40,391 nucleotides of DNA, from assembly GCF_002910915.1 (NCBI RefSeq), contig NZ_NEUF01000134.1, positions 1-40,391 on the forward strand. Direction: 5' to 3'. This stretch comes from Streptomyces sp. SM10 (GTDB lineage Bacteria; Actinomycetota; Actinomycetes; Streptomycetales; Streptomycetaceae). The translations under genes and the position numbers were made by a program. Below are positions 1 to 7,401 of the stretch, one piece after another (position 1 is the stretch's first letter; the number at the start of each line of letters is the position of its first letter). Under the pieces are notes generated by a model. That model did not search any database. It was not told the DNA's origin and saw only the letters and a program-made list of their open reading frames with translations.

Positions 1-35
1 CGGAATATTTCAAGTCCAGTGAGACGGTTGTGGCG

Positions 36-1043
36 CTATGAGGTTTGTGGTGCGGGTTCACGTCGCTTGGCCGGGTCGTTGATCCAGGCGGTCTGGGGTA
101 TTGCGGGTGGTCGGGGGCGGCGGCCGAAGCGTTCGGGGTGACGGGCGTAGGCCCCGGTGAGGGTGACGGCCCGCTGGTCGCGGACCTCCTCGGCGGTCCC
201 GAAGTGCACGCTGGCCGGCGTGTGCCAGCCGATGCCCGAGTGCCGGTGCTCGTGGTTGTAGTACGCGATGAAGGCGTCGAACCACTCGCGGGCGTGGGTC
301 AACGAATCGAACCGTTCGGGATAGTCCGACATGTACTTCGTGGTCTTGAACTGGGCCTCGCTGTAGGGGTTGTCGTTGGAGACCTTCGGCCGGGAGTGCG
401 AGCGTGTCACCCCCAGATCGATCAGCATCTGGGAGACCTTCTTGGAGGTCATCGAGGTGCCGCGGTCCGCGTGCACGGTGTCGGGCACGATCCCGTTGCG
501 GGCGATGGTCTCGCGGATCAGCTCCTCGGCCCGTTCGGCTGATTCGGCCCGTTCAACGGTGTGGCCGACGATGTAGCGGCTGAAGATGTCGATGATGACG
601 TAGGCGTGATACCAAACGCCCTTGGCCGGTCCGGCCGCCTTGGTGATGTCCCAGGTGAACACCTGCGACGGGGCGGTGGCCACCAGCTCGGGCACCGCCC
701 TGGCGGGGTGGGTGGCCTGCCGCCGGCGTTCGCCGGACTGGCCCTGCTCGCGCAGGATCCGATACATCGTCGAGACCGAGCAGTGGTAGCGCCCGGCGTC
801 CAGCTCGCGGGCCCAGATCTGGGCGGGCGCCAGTTCGGCGTACTCGTCGCTGTTCATCAACTCCAGTACCGCAGAGCGCTCTTCGGCCGTCAGCGCCGAG
901 GGTTGCACTTGCGGTTTCCTGGGTTTCCGCTGCGGCGGGGGCCGCAGCCTGCGGTAGTGAGTGGCCCGCGACCGGCCGGTCAGCCGGCAGGCGGCGGTAA
1001 TGCCCAGCTGGTTCTCGACACCCGTGAACGCGGTGTCCACCAC
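36..1043 (-). CDS. IS3-family transposase OrfB (DDE integrase core)
   Basis: This encodes the catalytic half of an IS3 transposase, 335 aa. An N-terminal HTH_21-like region (about residues 10-110) is followed by the retroviral-integrase-like rve core. The DDE triad is visible: Asp in FTWDIT near 130, Asp in HADRGTSM near 195, Glu in YSEAQFKTTKY near 230. The C-terminal motif YYNHEHRHSGIGWHTP is typical of the family. It lies just downstream of OrfA, whose stop is 18 bp before this GTG start; I do not see the A-rich slippery heptamer of classical IS3 -1 frameshifting, so coupling or a different frameshift site would be needed for an OrfAB fusion. It appears intact. Confidence 0.93.
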   Translation of the reverse strand: MVDTAFTGVENQLGITAACRLTGRSRATHYRRLRPPPQRKPRKPQVQPSALTAEERSAVLELMNSDEYAELAPAQIWARELDAGRYHCSVSTMYRILREQGQSGERRRQATHPARAVPELVATAPSQVFTWDITKAAGPAKGVWYHAYVIIDIFSRYIVGHTVERAESAERAEELIRETIARNGIVPDTVHADRGTSMTSKKVSQMLIDLGVTRSHSRPKVSNDNPYSEAQFKTTKYMSDYPERFDSLTHAREWFDAFIAYYNHEHRHSGIGWHTPASVHFGTAEEVRDQRAVTLTGAYARHPERFGRRPRPPAIPQTAWINDPAKRREPAPQTS

Positions 1044-1060
1044 CGGGTCGACGACGTGTC

Positions 1061-1444
1061 TCAGTCCGCGCTCTCGGAGATCATTTCCAAGAGCGCAGAA
1101 GCTTTTCCCATCACCTCGAGCGCGGCCTTATTCCGGGCCAGGTCCTTCTCGAGCCGTGCCACCTGCTGCCGCAGCTTCTCGTTCTCCACCTCCGCGGCGG
1201 ACTTCTTCGCGCGGGCCGGGCTGGTCCGGCGGTCGACCAGGTTTTCCAGGGCCCCTGCATCCCGGGCGGCCCGCCACTCCTTGACATGCGAGTGGTAAAG
1301 CCGTTCCCGGCGCAGGACCGCACCCTTCTCGTTCCTGGGCGCCGCGTCGTACTCGGCGACGATCCGCAGCTTGTACTCCGAGGTGAAACTGCGGCGCTTC
1401 GGCCTCGGCGCCGGGTCGGACCCGGCCGTTTCGGTGCTGGTCAT
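1061..1444 (-). CDS. IS3-family transposase OrfA (HTH and leucine zipper)
   Basis: OrfA is a 127 aa DNA-binding protein that recognises the terminal repeats of the element. Residues about 14-60 form a HTH_Tnp_1 domain (RRSFTSEYKLRIVAEYD, then YHSHVKEWR). Residues about 75-120 form a charged amphipathic coiled coil (ENEKLRQQVARLEKDLARNK), the zipper used for multimerisation with OrfAB. The start is an ATG about 60 bp inside the right end of the element, the normal position. It looks intact and pairs with OrfB downstream. Confidence 0.9.
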   Translation of the reverse strand: MTSTETAGSDPAPRPKRRSFTSEYKLRIVAEYDAAPRNEKGAVLRRERLYHSHVKEWRAARDAGALENLVDRRTSPARAKKSAAEVENEKLRQQVARLEKDLARNKAALEVMGKASALLEMISESAD

Positions 1445-1502
1445 AAGGGGCGATTCTCCTGTCGTGCCTTCTCAGGCTAACCCGACAGAGCGGGATGTCT
1501 CA

Positions 1503-1732
1503 CCCAAGGCTGGCAGAGAGGGGAGTGCTTCTACTTCGACCCCTGCGAGCTCGATGAGGATGATTGGACCGAGGGCTTCGTTCGAGTTCGGCCGGGCGAG
1601 TAGGTCCGTGGACAGAGCCTTGATGGGCTGCCGTTCCGTGGTCACGTAAGCCTCGGGGCGTCGGTGTTTTCGGATGCCGCCTACTTCCTGACGGGTGACC
1701 AGATTGGGCGGGGTCGGGTGCAGAACAGGCAC
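1503..1732 (-). pseudogene. unrecognised coding remnant between two insertion sequences
   Basis: On the minus strand an open frame of about 75 residues lies outside the proposed IS3 end. It contains QPIKALSTDLLARPNSNEAL followed by GPIILIELAGVEVEALPSL, which reads like a genuine protein with sensible codon choice, but I do not recognise the family. The frame runs into the IS3 terminal repeat, adding only a few residues before a stop, and its 5' part reaches the start region of the ISAs1 transposase. I read it as a gene fragment truncated by IS insertion; a chance open frame in high-GC DNA is the alternative. Confidence 0.3.
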
Positions 1733-1789
1733 GGACGCCCGTAATCATGGAGTTCTCTACGCTCTGTGATCCTGGGAAGTCCGTGCCTG
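1726..1789 (+). promoter_or_regulatory. inverted repeat enclosing the ISAs1 transposase start
   Basis: A perfect 11-bp inverted repeat, CAGGCACGGAC (1726-1736) and GTCCGTGCCTG (1779-1789), brackets a 42-nt loop. The GTG start codon at 1783 lies inside the right arm and the GGGAAG Shine-Dalgarno-like stretch (1774-1779) touches it. An RNA containing both arms would hide the start codon. The second ISAs1 element in this window has the same arrangement with a different sequence (39114-39181). Confidence 0.6.
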
Positions 1790-2964
1790 CCGACGTATCA
1801 TCTCTGATCCCCCCTGCCCTGGATCAACTCGGCCCCCGTCCGGGAGCCACCCCCAGGGAGATCCCCGACCTGCTGGAGTGCCTCGCGCAGGTCCCCGACC
1901 CGCGTGATCCCCGCGGAGTGCGGCATCCGCTCGTCGCGGTGCTGGCCTTGACCGCCTGCGCGCTCCTCGCCGGTGCGAGGTCGCTGCTGGCGGTGAGTGA
2001 ATGGGTGGCCGATGCCCCCGAAGAACTCCTCGAGCGGTTCGGTATCCGTGTCGACCCGCTCTTCCCGAAACGCTCCTGGCCTGCGGAAACAACAATCCGC
2101 AGAGTCCTGGCCCGGATCGACGCAAACGCCCTGGACCGGGCGGTCGGGATCTGGCTTGCCGGCCGGCGGCAGAACGCGGGCGGGTTGCAGGCACTGGCCG
2201 TCGACGGGAAGTCGCTGCGGGGGGCCGCTCGCGCCAAGGGCCGGAGAATCCACCTCCTGGCCGCCTGCGACCACGTCGGCGGGCTGGTCCTCGCACAGAT
2301 GGACGTCCGTGAGAAGACCAACGAGATCACTCGATTCCGGCCTCTGCTGGACACGCTGCCTGACCTGTCCGGCACCGTCGTGACCAGCGATGCCCTGCAC
2401 ACTCAAGTCGACCACGCCACCTATCTGCGTGGGCGGGACGCCCATTACATCGTGATCGTGAAGCGCAACACGAAGAAACTCCGCACGCAGCTCAAGTCCC
2501 TTCCCTGGAAACAGATTCCGCTCCAGGACCGCACCCGCACGATCGGGCACGGACGCTGTGAAATCCGCAGGCTGAAGGTCTGCACGGTCAACAACCTGCT
2601 CTTCCCCGGCGCCCGCCAGGCTGTCCAGATCGTCCGCCGCCGCGTGAATCGCACGACTGGGAAGATCAGCCTCAAGACCGTCTACGCGGTCACCAGCCTC
2701 GCCGCGGAACAGGCCCCGCCCGTCCGGCTCGCCCAACTGATTCGCGGGCACTGGACGGTCGAGGCCCTGCACCACGTCAGGGACGTCACCTTCGCCGAGG
2801 ACGCCTCCCAGCTGCGGACCGGGAACGCGCCCCAGGCGATGGCGACCTACAGAAACCTCGCGATCGGAGCCCTCCGCCTCGCCGGCGTCCGCAACATCGC
2901 CGCCGGCATCCGCCGGACAGCCAGGGACCATACCCGCACCCTCGCCCATCTCGGCCTCACGTGA
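1783..2964 (+). CDS. ISAs1-family transposase
   Basis: A full-length transposase of the ISAs1 family, about 393 aa. The N-terminal DDE_Tnp_1-associated domain is recognisable from CLAQVPDPRDPRGVRHPL, LTACALLAGARS and WPAETTIRRVL; the DDE core contains LAVDGKSLRGA and SDALHTQ, and the C terminus has RGHWTVEALHHVRDVTFAEDAS. I prefer the GTG at 1783 to the ATG at 1747: the resulting start MPADVSSLIPPAL lines up with the start of the second ISAs1 copy and only the GTG has a plausible ribosome binding site. The right end of this copy is not clear: the sequence after the stop resembles, but does not match, the terminal repeat of the other copy, and no left repeat is evident, so the element may be truncated. 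Confidence 0.9.
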   Translation: MPADVSSLIPPALDQLGPRPGATPREIPDLLECLAQVPDPRDPRGVRHPLVAVLALTACALLAGARSLLAVSEWVADAPEELLERFGIRVDPLFPKRSWPAETTIRRVLARIDANALDRAVGIWLAGRRQNAGGLQALAVDGKSLRGAARAKGRRIHLLAACDHVGGLVLAQMDVREKTNEITRFRPLLDTLPDLSGTVVTSDALHTQVDHATYLRGRDAHYIVIVKRNTKKLRTQLKSLPWKQIPLQDRTRTIGHGRCEIRRLKVCTVNNLLFPGARQAVQIVRRRVNRTTGKISLKTVYAVTSLAAEQAPPVRLAQLIRGHWTVEALHHVRDVTFAEDASQLRTGNAPQAMATYRNLAIGALRLAGVRNIAAGIRRTARDHTRTLAHLGLT

Positions 2965-2989
2965 TCAAAAAGGACGAAGTCCGACTACG

Positions 2990-3286
2990 CCGAAGCCTTG
3001 GCTCTCCGGCCACGCCCAGTTCGCCATGGAGAGCGGGACACGGGTGTTCTTCGCTGACCCGCATTCACCCTGGCAGCGACCGACGAATGAGAACACGAAC
3101 GGGCTTCTGCGGCAGTACTTCCCGAAAGGCACAGACCTCTCGCGGTGGTCCGCCGAAGACCTCGAAGCCGTCGCATACGCACTCAATAATCGGCCCCGCA
3201 AGACCCTCGGCTGGAAGACCCCAGCCGAAGTATTCGAAGAGCAGCTACGCTCGCTGCAACAGCACGGTGTTGCAACGACCGGTTGA
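2990..3286 (+). pseudogene. IS30-family transposase, C-terminal fragment
   Basis: About 98 codons encode the last third of an IS30 transposase: FFADPHSPWQRPTNENTNG, then LLRQYFPKGTDLS and LNNRPRKTLGWKTPAEVF. These are the invariant C-terminal motifs, including the last acidic residue of the DDE triad in the NENTNG segment. The helix-turn-helix and first two catalytic Asp are absent. The fragment starts about 25 bp after the ISAs1 stop codon and ends with a stop at 3286, so ISAs1 or a later deletion removed the 5' two thirds. Confidence 0.85.
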
Positions 3287-3289
3287 ACT

Positions 3290-3599
3290 CGCCCAATATA
3301 CGAGTTTCCGGCTCGCCGAGCACCTGGACGCCGCCGGCATCGCGGCCTCGATCGGCTCGGTCGGCGACGCCTACGACAACGCCCTCATGGAGAGCACGAT
3401 CGGCCTGTTCAAGACCGAGCTGATCAAGCCCCGACGTCCATGGAAGACGCTTTCCCAGGTCGAAGTCGCCACCGCCGAGTGGATCGACTGGTACTGCCAC
3501 CGCCGACTCCACGGTGAAATAGGGCACATCCCACCAGTCGAATACGAGATTAACCACTACCGCGAAATCACGAAACCCCAGGTCACAACCACAAGCTGA
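3290..3599 (+). pseudogene. IS3-family OrfB, C-terminal fragment (second IS3 type)
   Basis: From about 3293 the frame switches to the end of an IS3-group OrfB: SIGSVGDAYDNALMEST with the final catalytic Glu, LFKTELIKPRRPWKT, EWIDWYCHRRLHGEIGHIPP, and a stop at 3599. The region with the first two Asp is missing, so it cannot be active. It is a different subtype from the IS3 element at 20-1502. A long open frame from 2961 fuses nonsense sequence to this fragment and is not a real gene. Confidence 0.85.
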
Positions 3600-3684
3600 A
3601 GTCTCTACCGAACCCGGAACGGTTCAGACAGCCGTGCGCCCAAAGCTTGGCTGTAGTCGGTGTCCGCGGGAGGGGCTGACGGGT

Positions 3685-4341
3685 CTATAGCGAACCCACG
3701 AGAGATGAGTCGTGTACCGCGAACACCGCATCACATCGGCTACGGACGCTGTCGTCGTGGGTCGCGATGACCACTGAGCATCCGGACTTACTCATGCCCT
3801 CAAGGATGTCGATGACCATCGTGCTGTTGGCATCGTCGAGAGCGCCGGTCGGCTCGTCTGCGAGAACGACGGTTGGCTGCTGAATCATGAGGCGGGCCAG
3901 AGCCACGCGCTGCTGTTCTCCTCCGCTGAGGTGGGAGATCTTCTCTTCTTCCCGCCCGGTCAGACCGACGCGGTCTAGTACTTCAGCTAGGGACGTGTTG
4001 GCAGGGCGCTGCGACGAACGCCGCAGTTTGGTGACTACTTCCAGGTTCTCTTGCACTGTCGCGGTCTCGATCAGGGCATAGTGCTGGAACAGGTAGCCGA
4101 GGGTATCGCGGCGGTATCGGCGGATATCACGCCGACCGAATCGGGTAATATCTTTCCCTTCGTAACAGATTTCCCCCTTGTCCGGTCGCTCGAGCAGCCC
4201 TAGACAGTTAAGGAGAGTTGACTTACCCGATCCACTTGGGCCGATGAGGGCCAGCATTTCACCGCCGTTAACGGTGAAGCTGATGTCGCTCCACACGGTG
4301 CGGGCTCCGAATGATTTCGATAGATTCTTTATATCGATCAC
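3685..4341 (-). CDS. bacteriocin-export type ABC transporter ATP-binding protein
   Basis: A 218 aa ABC ATPase of the MacB/LolD branch, the type found in lactococcin-972 cassettes. Walker A is GPSGSGKST (about 33-41), the Q-loop is in LFQHYAL, the signature is LSGGEQQRVALARL and Walker B is VVLADEPTGALD, followed by the H-loop ATHD. The start is a GTG with GGAG about 8 bp upstream. It is the third gene of the minus-strand cassette, 40 bp after the membrane protein, and probably powers that protein for bacteriocin export or self-protection. The region is less GC-rich than the rest of the window, suggesting acquisition from outside. Confidence 0.92.
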   Translation of the reverse strand: MIDIKNLSKSFGARTVWSDISFTVNGGEMLALIGPSGSGKSTLLNCLGLLERPDKGEICYEGKDITRFGRRDIRRYRRDTLGYLFQHYALIETATVQENLEVVTKLRRSSQRPANTSLAEVLDRVGLTGREEEKISHLSGGEQQRVALARLMIQQPTVVLADEPTGALDDANSTMVIDILEGMSKSGCSVVIATHDDSVRSRCDAVFAVHDSSLVGSL

Positions 4342-4381
4342 GACGCACTCCGACTAGTGAGGAATTCCGTAACGAAAGGCA

Positions 4382-6478
4382 TCATCCCTCGGTCGCGCCT
4401 TCTTTAATTATGCGGCGGTGAAAGAAGGCGAGGGCGAGAAGCACGGCTGCCAGTTCGAAGACGACGAGGCCGGTGATGACGCTGGTATCTAATGCAGTGA
4501 TGTGAACGGCCTCGAAGGGGGCAGGCGCACCGGCCGCGGCAAGGTCGCGCAATTCTCTGTTCTGCTGCCAATTTTCGAAAGGCACTCTACTGGCAAAGAT
4601 TATCGCGATTGCCACCTCTACAGCGAGTATGAAGCGGTGGGTAGCACTATACCTCCAACCACTGATGTGTCGCACGAAAATATTTTGGGCGTTCTTCCGC
4701 GAGTAAATAATGCACACACCTGCACCTGCGACAAGCAGCACTATCATGGCGATGATGAGGTTGAATGTGTGCAGTCGGAATTTATTCGACGCTTCCCTGA
4801 GGTCCAGTGCAGCTTTTTGTCCGACCGGGCTAACGGAGCTCACATAGTTTCGCAGGGATTGGGACCTGATGCCATTCAACGCGTCGTTGGGGTCAGGAAA
4901 TACTACGCCCCCCTGAGTAGCGAATGTAGCGTATGCATCGTTCGTAAGGAATGATCCATTGGGGACTACGATAAGGACCGGGTCGTCCACCAATGATCTG
5001 TCTTCGTCCGCGCTGTGTGCCGCGCTGTAAACGTTGGTACCGGTGTTGTATCCGAAGACACGTTGCCCTGTTTTGCTGGTGAGTGTTTCGAGCGGGATGT
5101 TCCGACTGAGATGCGGGTCAATTATCCGAGAGGCCGCTTGTGTGATGTCGGGCGTGTGCGAGGTCAGAGACTCAGGAACGATAACCCGGACCTGGCTCGA
5201 CTTGCTATTACCATTTCCGGACGTGGCAGAATAACGTCGACCATTTATGCCGATAACTGGCTGTTCACCAAGATAGGTGTCGTTGACGATAAGAATCTCA
5301 CCGGCCGGCAGATGCGCTTCGGGAACGGACAGTTGCAGGTCTCTACGTCCGGAAACAATGACCTCACCGCGCTGGTCGGCCTGACGTAGCCACGGCCCCA
5401 CGTGCTTGTCCAATTCGTCAAGTTGCATTGCAAAGGCGCCATTGAGGCGAATTGAGACTGCATCGCCGACAGTGTCATAGACCTCTCGGTTCTCCTGCCG
5501 CGTGAGAACATCCCTGGCCGCGAAGCTGACATGGCCTGCGATGCTCAGGGCGAGTAGCAGAGCGGGAATACGCACCAGGTAGACGCTGATGGATGCCGCC
5601 CGTGATGGCAGTTCGCCCTTGAGGGCAGGCAGCACGTCGACCTTGTACGTCAAGGCGAGCACGGCCGCATGTGTGGCGAGCACCAGGGCGCTGAGCAGGA
5701 CGGCGATCACAACAGCTACCGACGTGAACAGTCCCAGCCAGGCGAAACCGTTGTAGAGGCCTAGGAAGCCCAGCGTGGTAGTCGCCACAACGCCAGCTGC
5801 TATTAGCCAGGACACCCTCAACTGTCGCAGGTCATGGAGAAGGATGCCGGTGAAGGACATGCCCTGCATTCGAAGGACTGCGTAGGTCTTCACATTGAGC
5901 AGCACGCTCGCGCCGGTCATCGTCAGTGCAGCGAGGGCAACTACTCCGAGGGCGCGAAACAGGGGGTCGTCCGTGTACGTTTTGGACAACTCTTCGTATG
6001 ACAGAGGGTGTATGACGCTTGCGACCATGCCGCGGTCACTCAAACCGGCTACCAGAGCATCGGCTGCCTCGGAAGACCCGAACACGTAGTACGAGCCTCG
6101 CGGATCCTGATGCCCGATCTCTGATAGTGGATGCACACGTGTGTCATATTTCTCACTGAAGGCCGGATAGCCCTTACTTAGCCATGATGCTGTCACGGTG
6201 CCGGCGTCGCCCGTCGCCAAGTACAGATGCCGACGCCCGTCAGGGTTCTTCAGATCCGGCACTTCGCGACCCACCGCGACCCCGTGCTCGGTCGCGAATG
6301 ACTCGACGAGTCGAACGGCTTGAGCAGCACTCACCGAATCGTCCGAGTCGAGCACGGTGACCAAAGCCGAGTTCCCTAGAACCGTGCTCTCATCCAGCCC
6401 CCGCAGAAACAGAAAACTCAGTACTACGGAGAAGGCCAATATGGCGGCGTGGACGAATCTTATACCTCGGTGCAGCAT
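4382..6478 (-). CDS. bacteriocin-associated integral membrane protein (lactococcin-972 cassette)
   Basis: A 698 aa membrane protein matching the putative immunity/transport component that accompanies lactococcin-972-type bacteriocins. One N-terminal membrane segment (about 10-28) is followed by an external domain of about 145 residues, a block of four segments (about 175-320), a second external domain (about 320-570) and three C-terminal segments. This resembles a FtsX/MacB-like permease with duplicated ectodomains. It lies between the precursor gene and its ABC ATPase on the same strand. An intrinsic terminator (6536-6577) separates it from the precursor gene, so it should be transcribed less than the peptide. 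Whether it exports, protects or both is not settled for this family. Confidence 0.87.
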   Translation of the reverse strand: MLHRGIRFVHAAILAFSVVLSFLFLRGLDESTVLGNSALVTVLDSDDSVSAAQAVRLVESFATEHGVAVGREVPDLKNPDGRRHLYLATGDAGTVTASWLSKGYPAFSEKYDTRVHPLSEIGHQDPRGSYYVFGSSEAADALVAGLSDRGMVASVIHPLSYEELSKTYTDDPLFRALGVVALAALTMTGASVLLNVKTYAVLRMQGMSFTGILLHDLRQLRVSWLIAAGVVATTTLGFLGLYNGFAWLGLFTSVAVVIAVLLSALVLATHAAVLALTYKVDVLPALKGELPSRAASISVYLVRIPALLLALSIAGHVSFAARDVLTRQENREVYDTVGDAVSIRLNGAFAMQLDELDKHVGPWLRQADQRGEVIVSGRRDLQLSVPEAHLPAGEILIVNDTYLGEQPVIGINGRRYSATSGNGNSKSSQVRVIVPESLTSHTPDITQAASRIIDPHLSRNIPLETLTSKTGQRVFGYNTGTNVYSAAHSADEDRSLVDDPVLIVVPNGSFLTNDAYATFATQGGVVFPDPNDALNGIRSQSLRNYVSSVSPVGQKAALDLREASNKFRLHTFNLIIAMIVLLVAGAGVCIIYSRKNAQNIFVRHISGWRYSATHRFILAVEVAIAIIFASRVPFENWQQNRELRDLAAAGAPAPFEAVHITALDTSVITGLVVFELAAVLLALAFFHRRIIKEGATEG

Positions 6479-6535
6479 CGGTTATTACCTAGGTTGAGGG
6501 TGCTCGGAGAGCACGCATCCGAATAGGCTCAGCTG

Positions 6536-6577
6536 AAAAAACAGCTGTGAGGGCGAGAGGTACTCGCCCTCACAGCT
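6536..6577 (-). terminator. intrinsic terminator or attenuator after the bacteriocin gene
   Basis: Perfect 15-bp stem: AGCTGTGAGGGCGAG (6543-6557) and CTCGCCCTCACAGCT (6563-6577), loop of 5. On the minus-strand transcript the stem is followed by G and then six U (A6 at 6536-6541). It lies about 70 bp beyond the bacteriocin stop codon and about 60 bp before the membrane protein start. It should release many transcripts after the peptide gene and let a minority continue into the transporter genes. Confidence 0.9.
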
Positions 6578-6581
6578 AAAT

Positions 6582-6628
6582 TGAGTTAGGCATGTTGGAG
6601 CGGCGCCACTCGCACGTGCCCTAACTCA
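6582..6628 (-). other. second stem-loop between bacteriocin gene and terminator
   Basis: TGAGTTAGGCATG (6582-6594) is matched by CACGTGCCCTAACTCA (6613-6628) with one bulge. It stands directly upstream of the intrinsic terminator on the transcript, so the bacteriocin mRNA would end in two adjacent hairpins. A role in protecting the 3' end is plausible but inferred. Confidence 0.6.
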
Positions 6629-6645
6629 GTATTCGACCGGACGAA

Positions 6646-6939
6646 CTAGCAGCTCGGGTCGTAGTAGTAGTTGATGCTGCCACCGTTCTTGGACCCGGAG
6701 GCCAGGGACCACGAACCCGGCGACGTGCAGCCGCTCCTGGAAAGCTGGCCGCCGATCGACACCGAAGAAGCGTGGTAGTTCGAGGCGTGCTTGTAGTTCG
6801 ACCACGCCGTGTTGGCGCCCTGGTCGTAGCTCCAGGTGCCCCCACCGACATTGACGGTGGTCGCCAGCGCGGGAGTGGCCGCGGCGAGGACGAGACCCAC
6901 TGTCGCAATGGCTGCCTTAGCCCCGGTGCGCTTGTTCAT
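6646..6939 (-). CDS. lactococcin-972-family bacteriocin precursor
   Basis: A 97 aa secreted peptide. The start is the ATG at 6939 because AAGGGGA stands about 7 bp upstream; longer in-frame starts lack such a site. Residues 1-27 are a Sec signal peptide (KR, then a hydrophobic stretch, then ATPALA). The predicted mature part of about 70 aa begins TTVNVGGGTWSYDQ and keeps the family pattern GGGTW, SNYKHASNYHASSV, PGSWSLAS and a terminal YYYD. It has two cysteines (SGCTSP and the last residue), which could form a disulfide; lactococcin 972 itself, which acts on lipid II and septum formation, has none as I recall it. First gene of the cassette with the membrane protein and ABC ATPase. Confidence 0.93.
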   Translation of the reverse strand: MNKRTGAKAAIATVGLVLAAATPALATTVNVGGGTWSYDQGANTAWSNYKHASNYHASSVSIGGQLSRSGCTSPGSWSLASGSKNGGSINYYYDPSC

Positions 6940-7401
6940 GAATGTTCCCCTTTTCATCATGACCTTGTTCGCGGACAAACAAGATCTTGCTACGGAGAGC
7001 GGTCCAGCCTCAACCCTGAGTGCATGTGACGAAAGTAACTTTATAATACATACAACTACGCTCGCGCCGACTGGCGTTGAGGGTATGGGGTGACCTCACC
7101 GGAGGGTCGAAGGACATTTTCAGCTAATGAAGATGCACGTTCAAGCCAACGCTGGCTATTTAGCAACCTAAGCACTGGAATGGTCTCAGCCATAGGGCAT
7201 GATTCCGGCCAGAAAGAAGGAATCAGTGGCCACTGCGATGGCATCCTGAAGCGCGCTGGATTTCATCGGGCCGCGCATCGCGGGGACTAGCTGCATCATC
7301 CGTCCGTCGCTTTGGGACGCCCCGCCGCCACAGAAGCCCTCGCTCCCGTCCAGGACCGCATGCCGCCCGCCGCACCGCTACCCGAGGGTCTGAAAACGCT
7401 G
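6940..7401. other. intergenic region upstream of the bacteriocin gene and the glycosyltransferase
   Basis: An AT-rich patch at 7035-7060 includes TATTAT/TATAAT (7042-7049) that could serve as a -10 element for the minus-strand bacteriocin transcript, although no good -35 is seen. The leader would contain a CTTGTT (6964-6969) and AACAAG (6978-6983) inverted repeat close to the start codon. Between 7060 and 7400 I see no recognisable gene, only small open frames of no known family, and no clear promoter for the plus-strand gene. Confidence 0.35.

Larger units (their letters stand above)
20..1502 (-). mobile_element. IS3-family insertion sequence, probably complete
   Basis: Two adjacent genes, orfA (1061-1444) and orfB (36-1043), give the standard IS3-family layout on the minus strand. 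Proposed ends: reading inward from 20 the sequence begins TGAGACGGTTGTGGCGC, and reading inward on the complementary strand from 1502 it begins TGAGACATCCCGCTCTG; the first six bases are identical and the next 15 or so only partly match. The total of 1483 bp is normal for the family. The three bases outside each end (CAG at 17-19, CCC at 1503-1505) do not form a target duplication, so the element may have recombined since insertion. The ends are my reading, not tested against a reference copy. Confidence 0.7.

Noticed and set aside
1798..2949. Minus-strand open frame of 383 codons over the ISAs1 transposase
   Set aside because: Antisense to a clear transposase, no domain resemblance; a mirror frame.
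2961..3599. Plus-strand open frame of 212 codons spanning both IS fragments
   Set aside because: Its first half is out of frame with the IS30 coding sequence; only the last third is real IS3 sequence.
7056..7290. Several small open frames between bacteriocin and glycosyltransferase genes
   Set aside because: No family resemblance, no ribosome binding sites; may be junk or an eroded gene.
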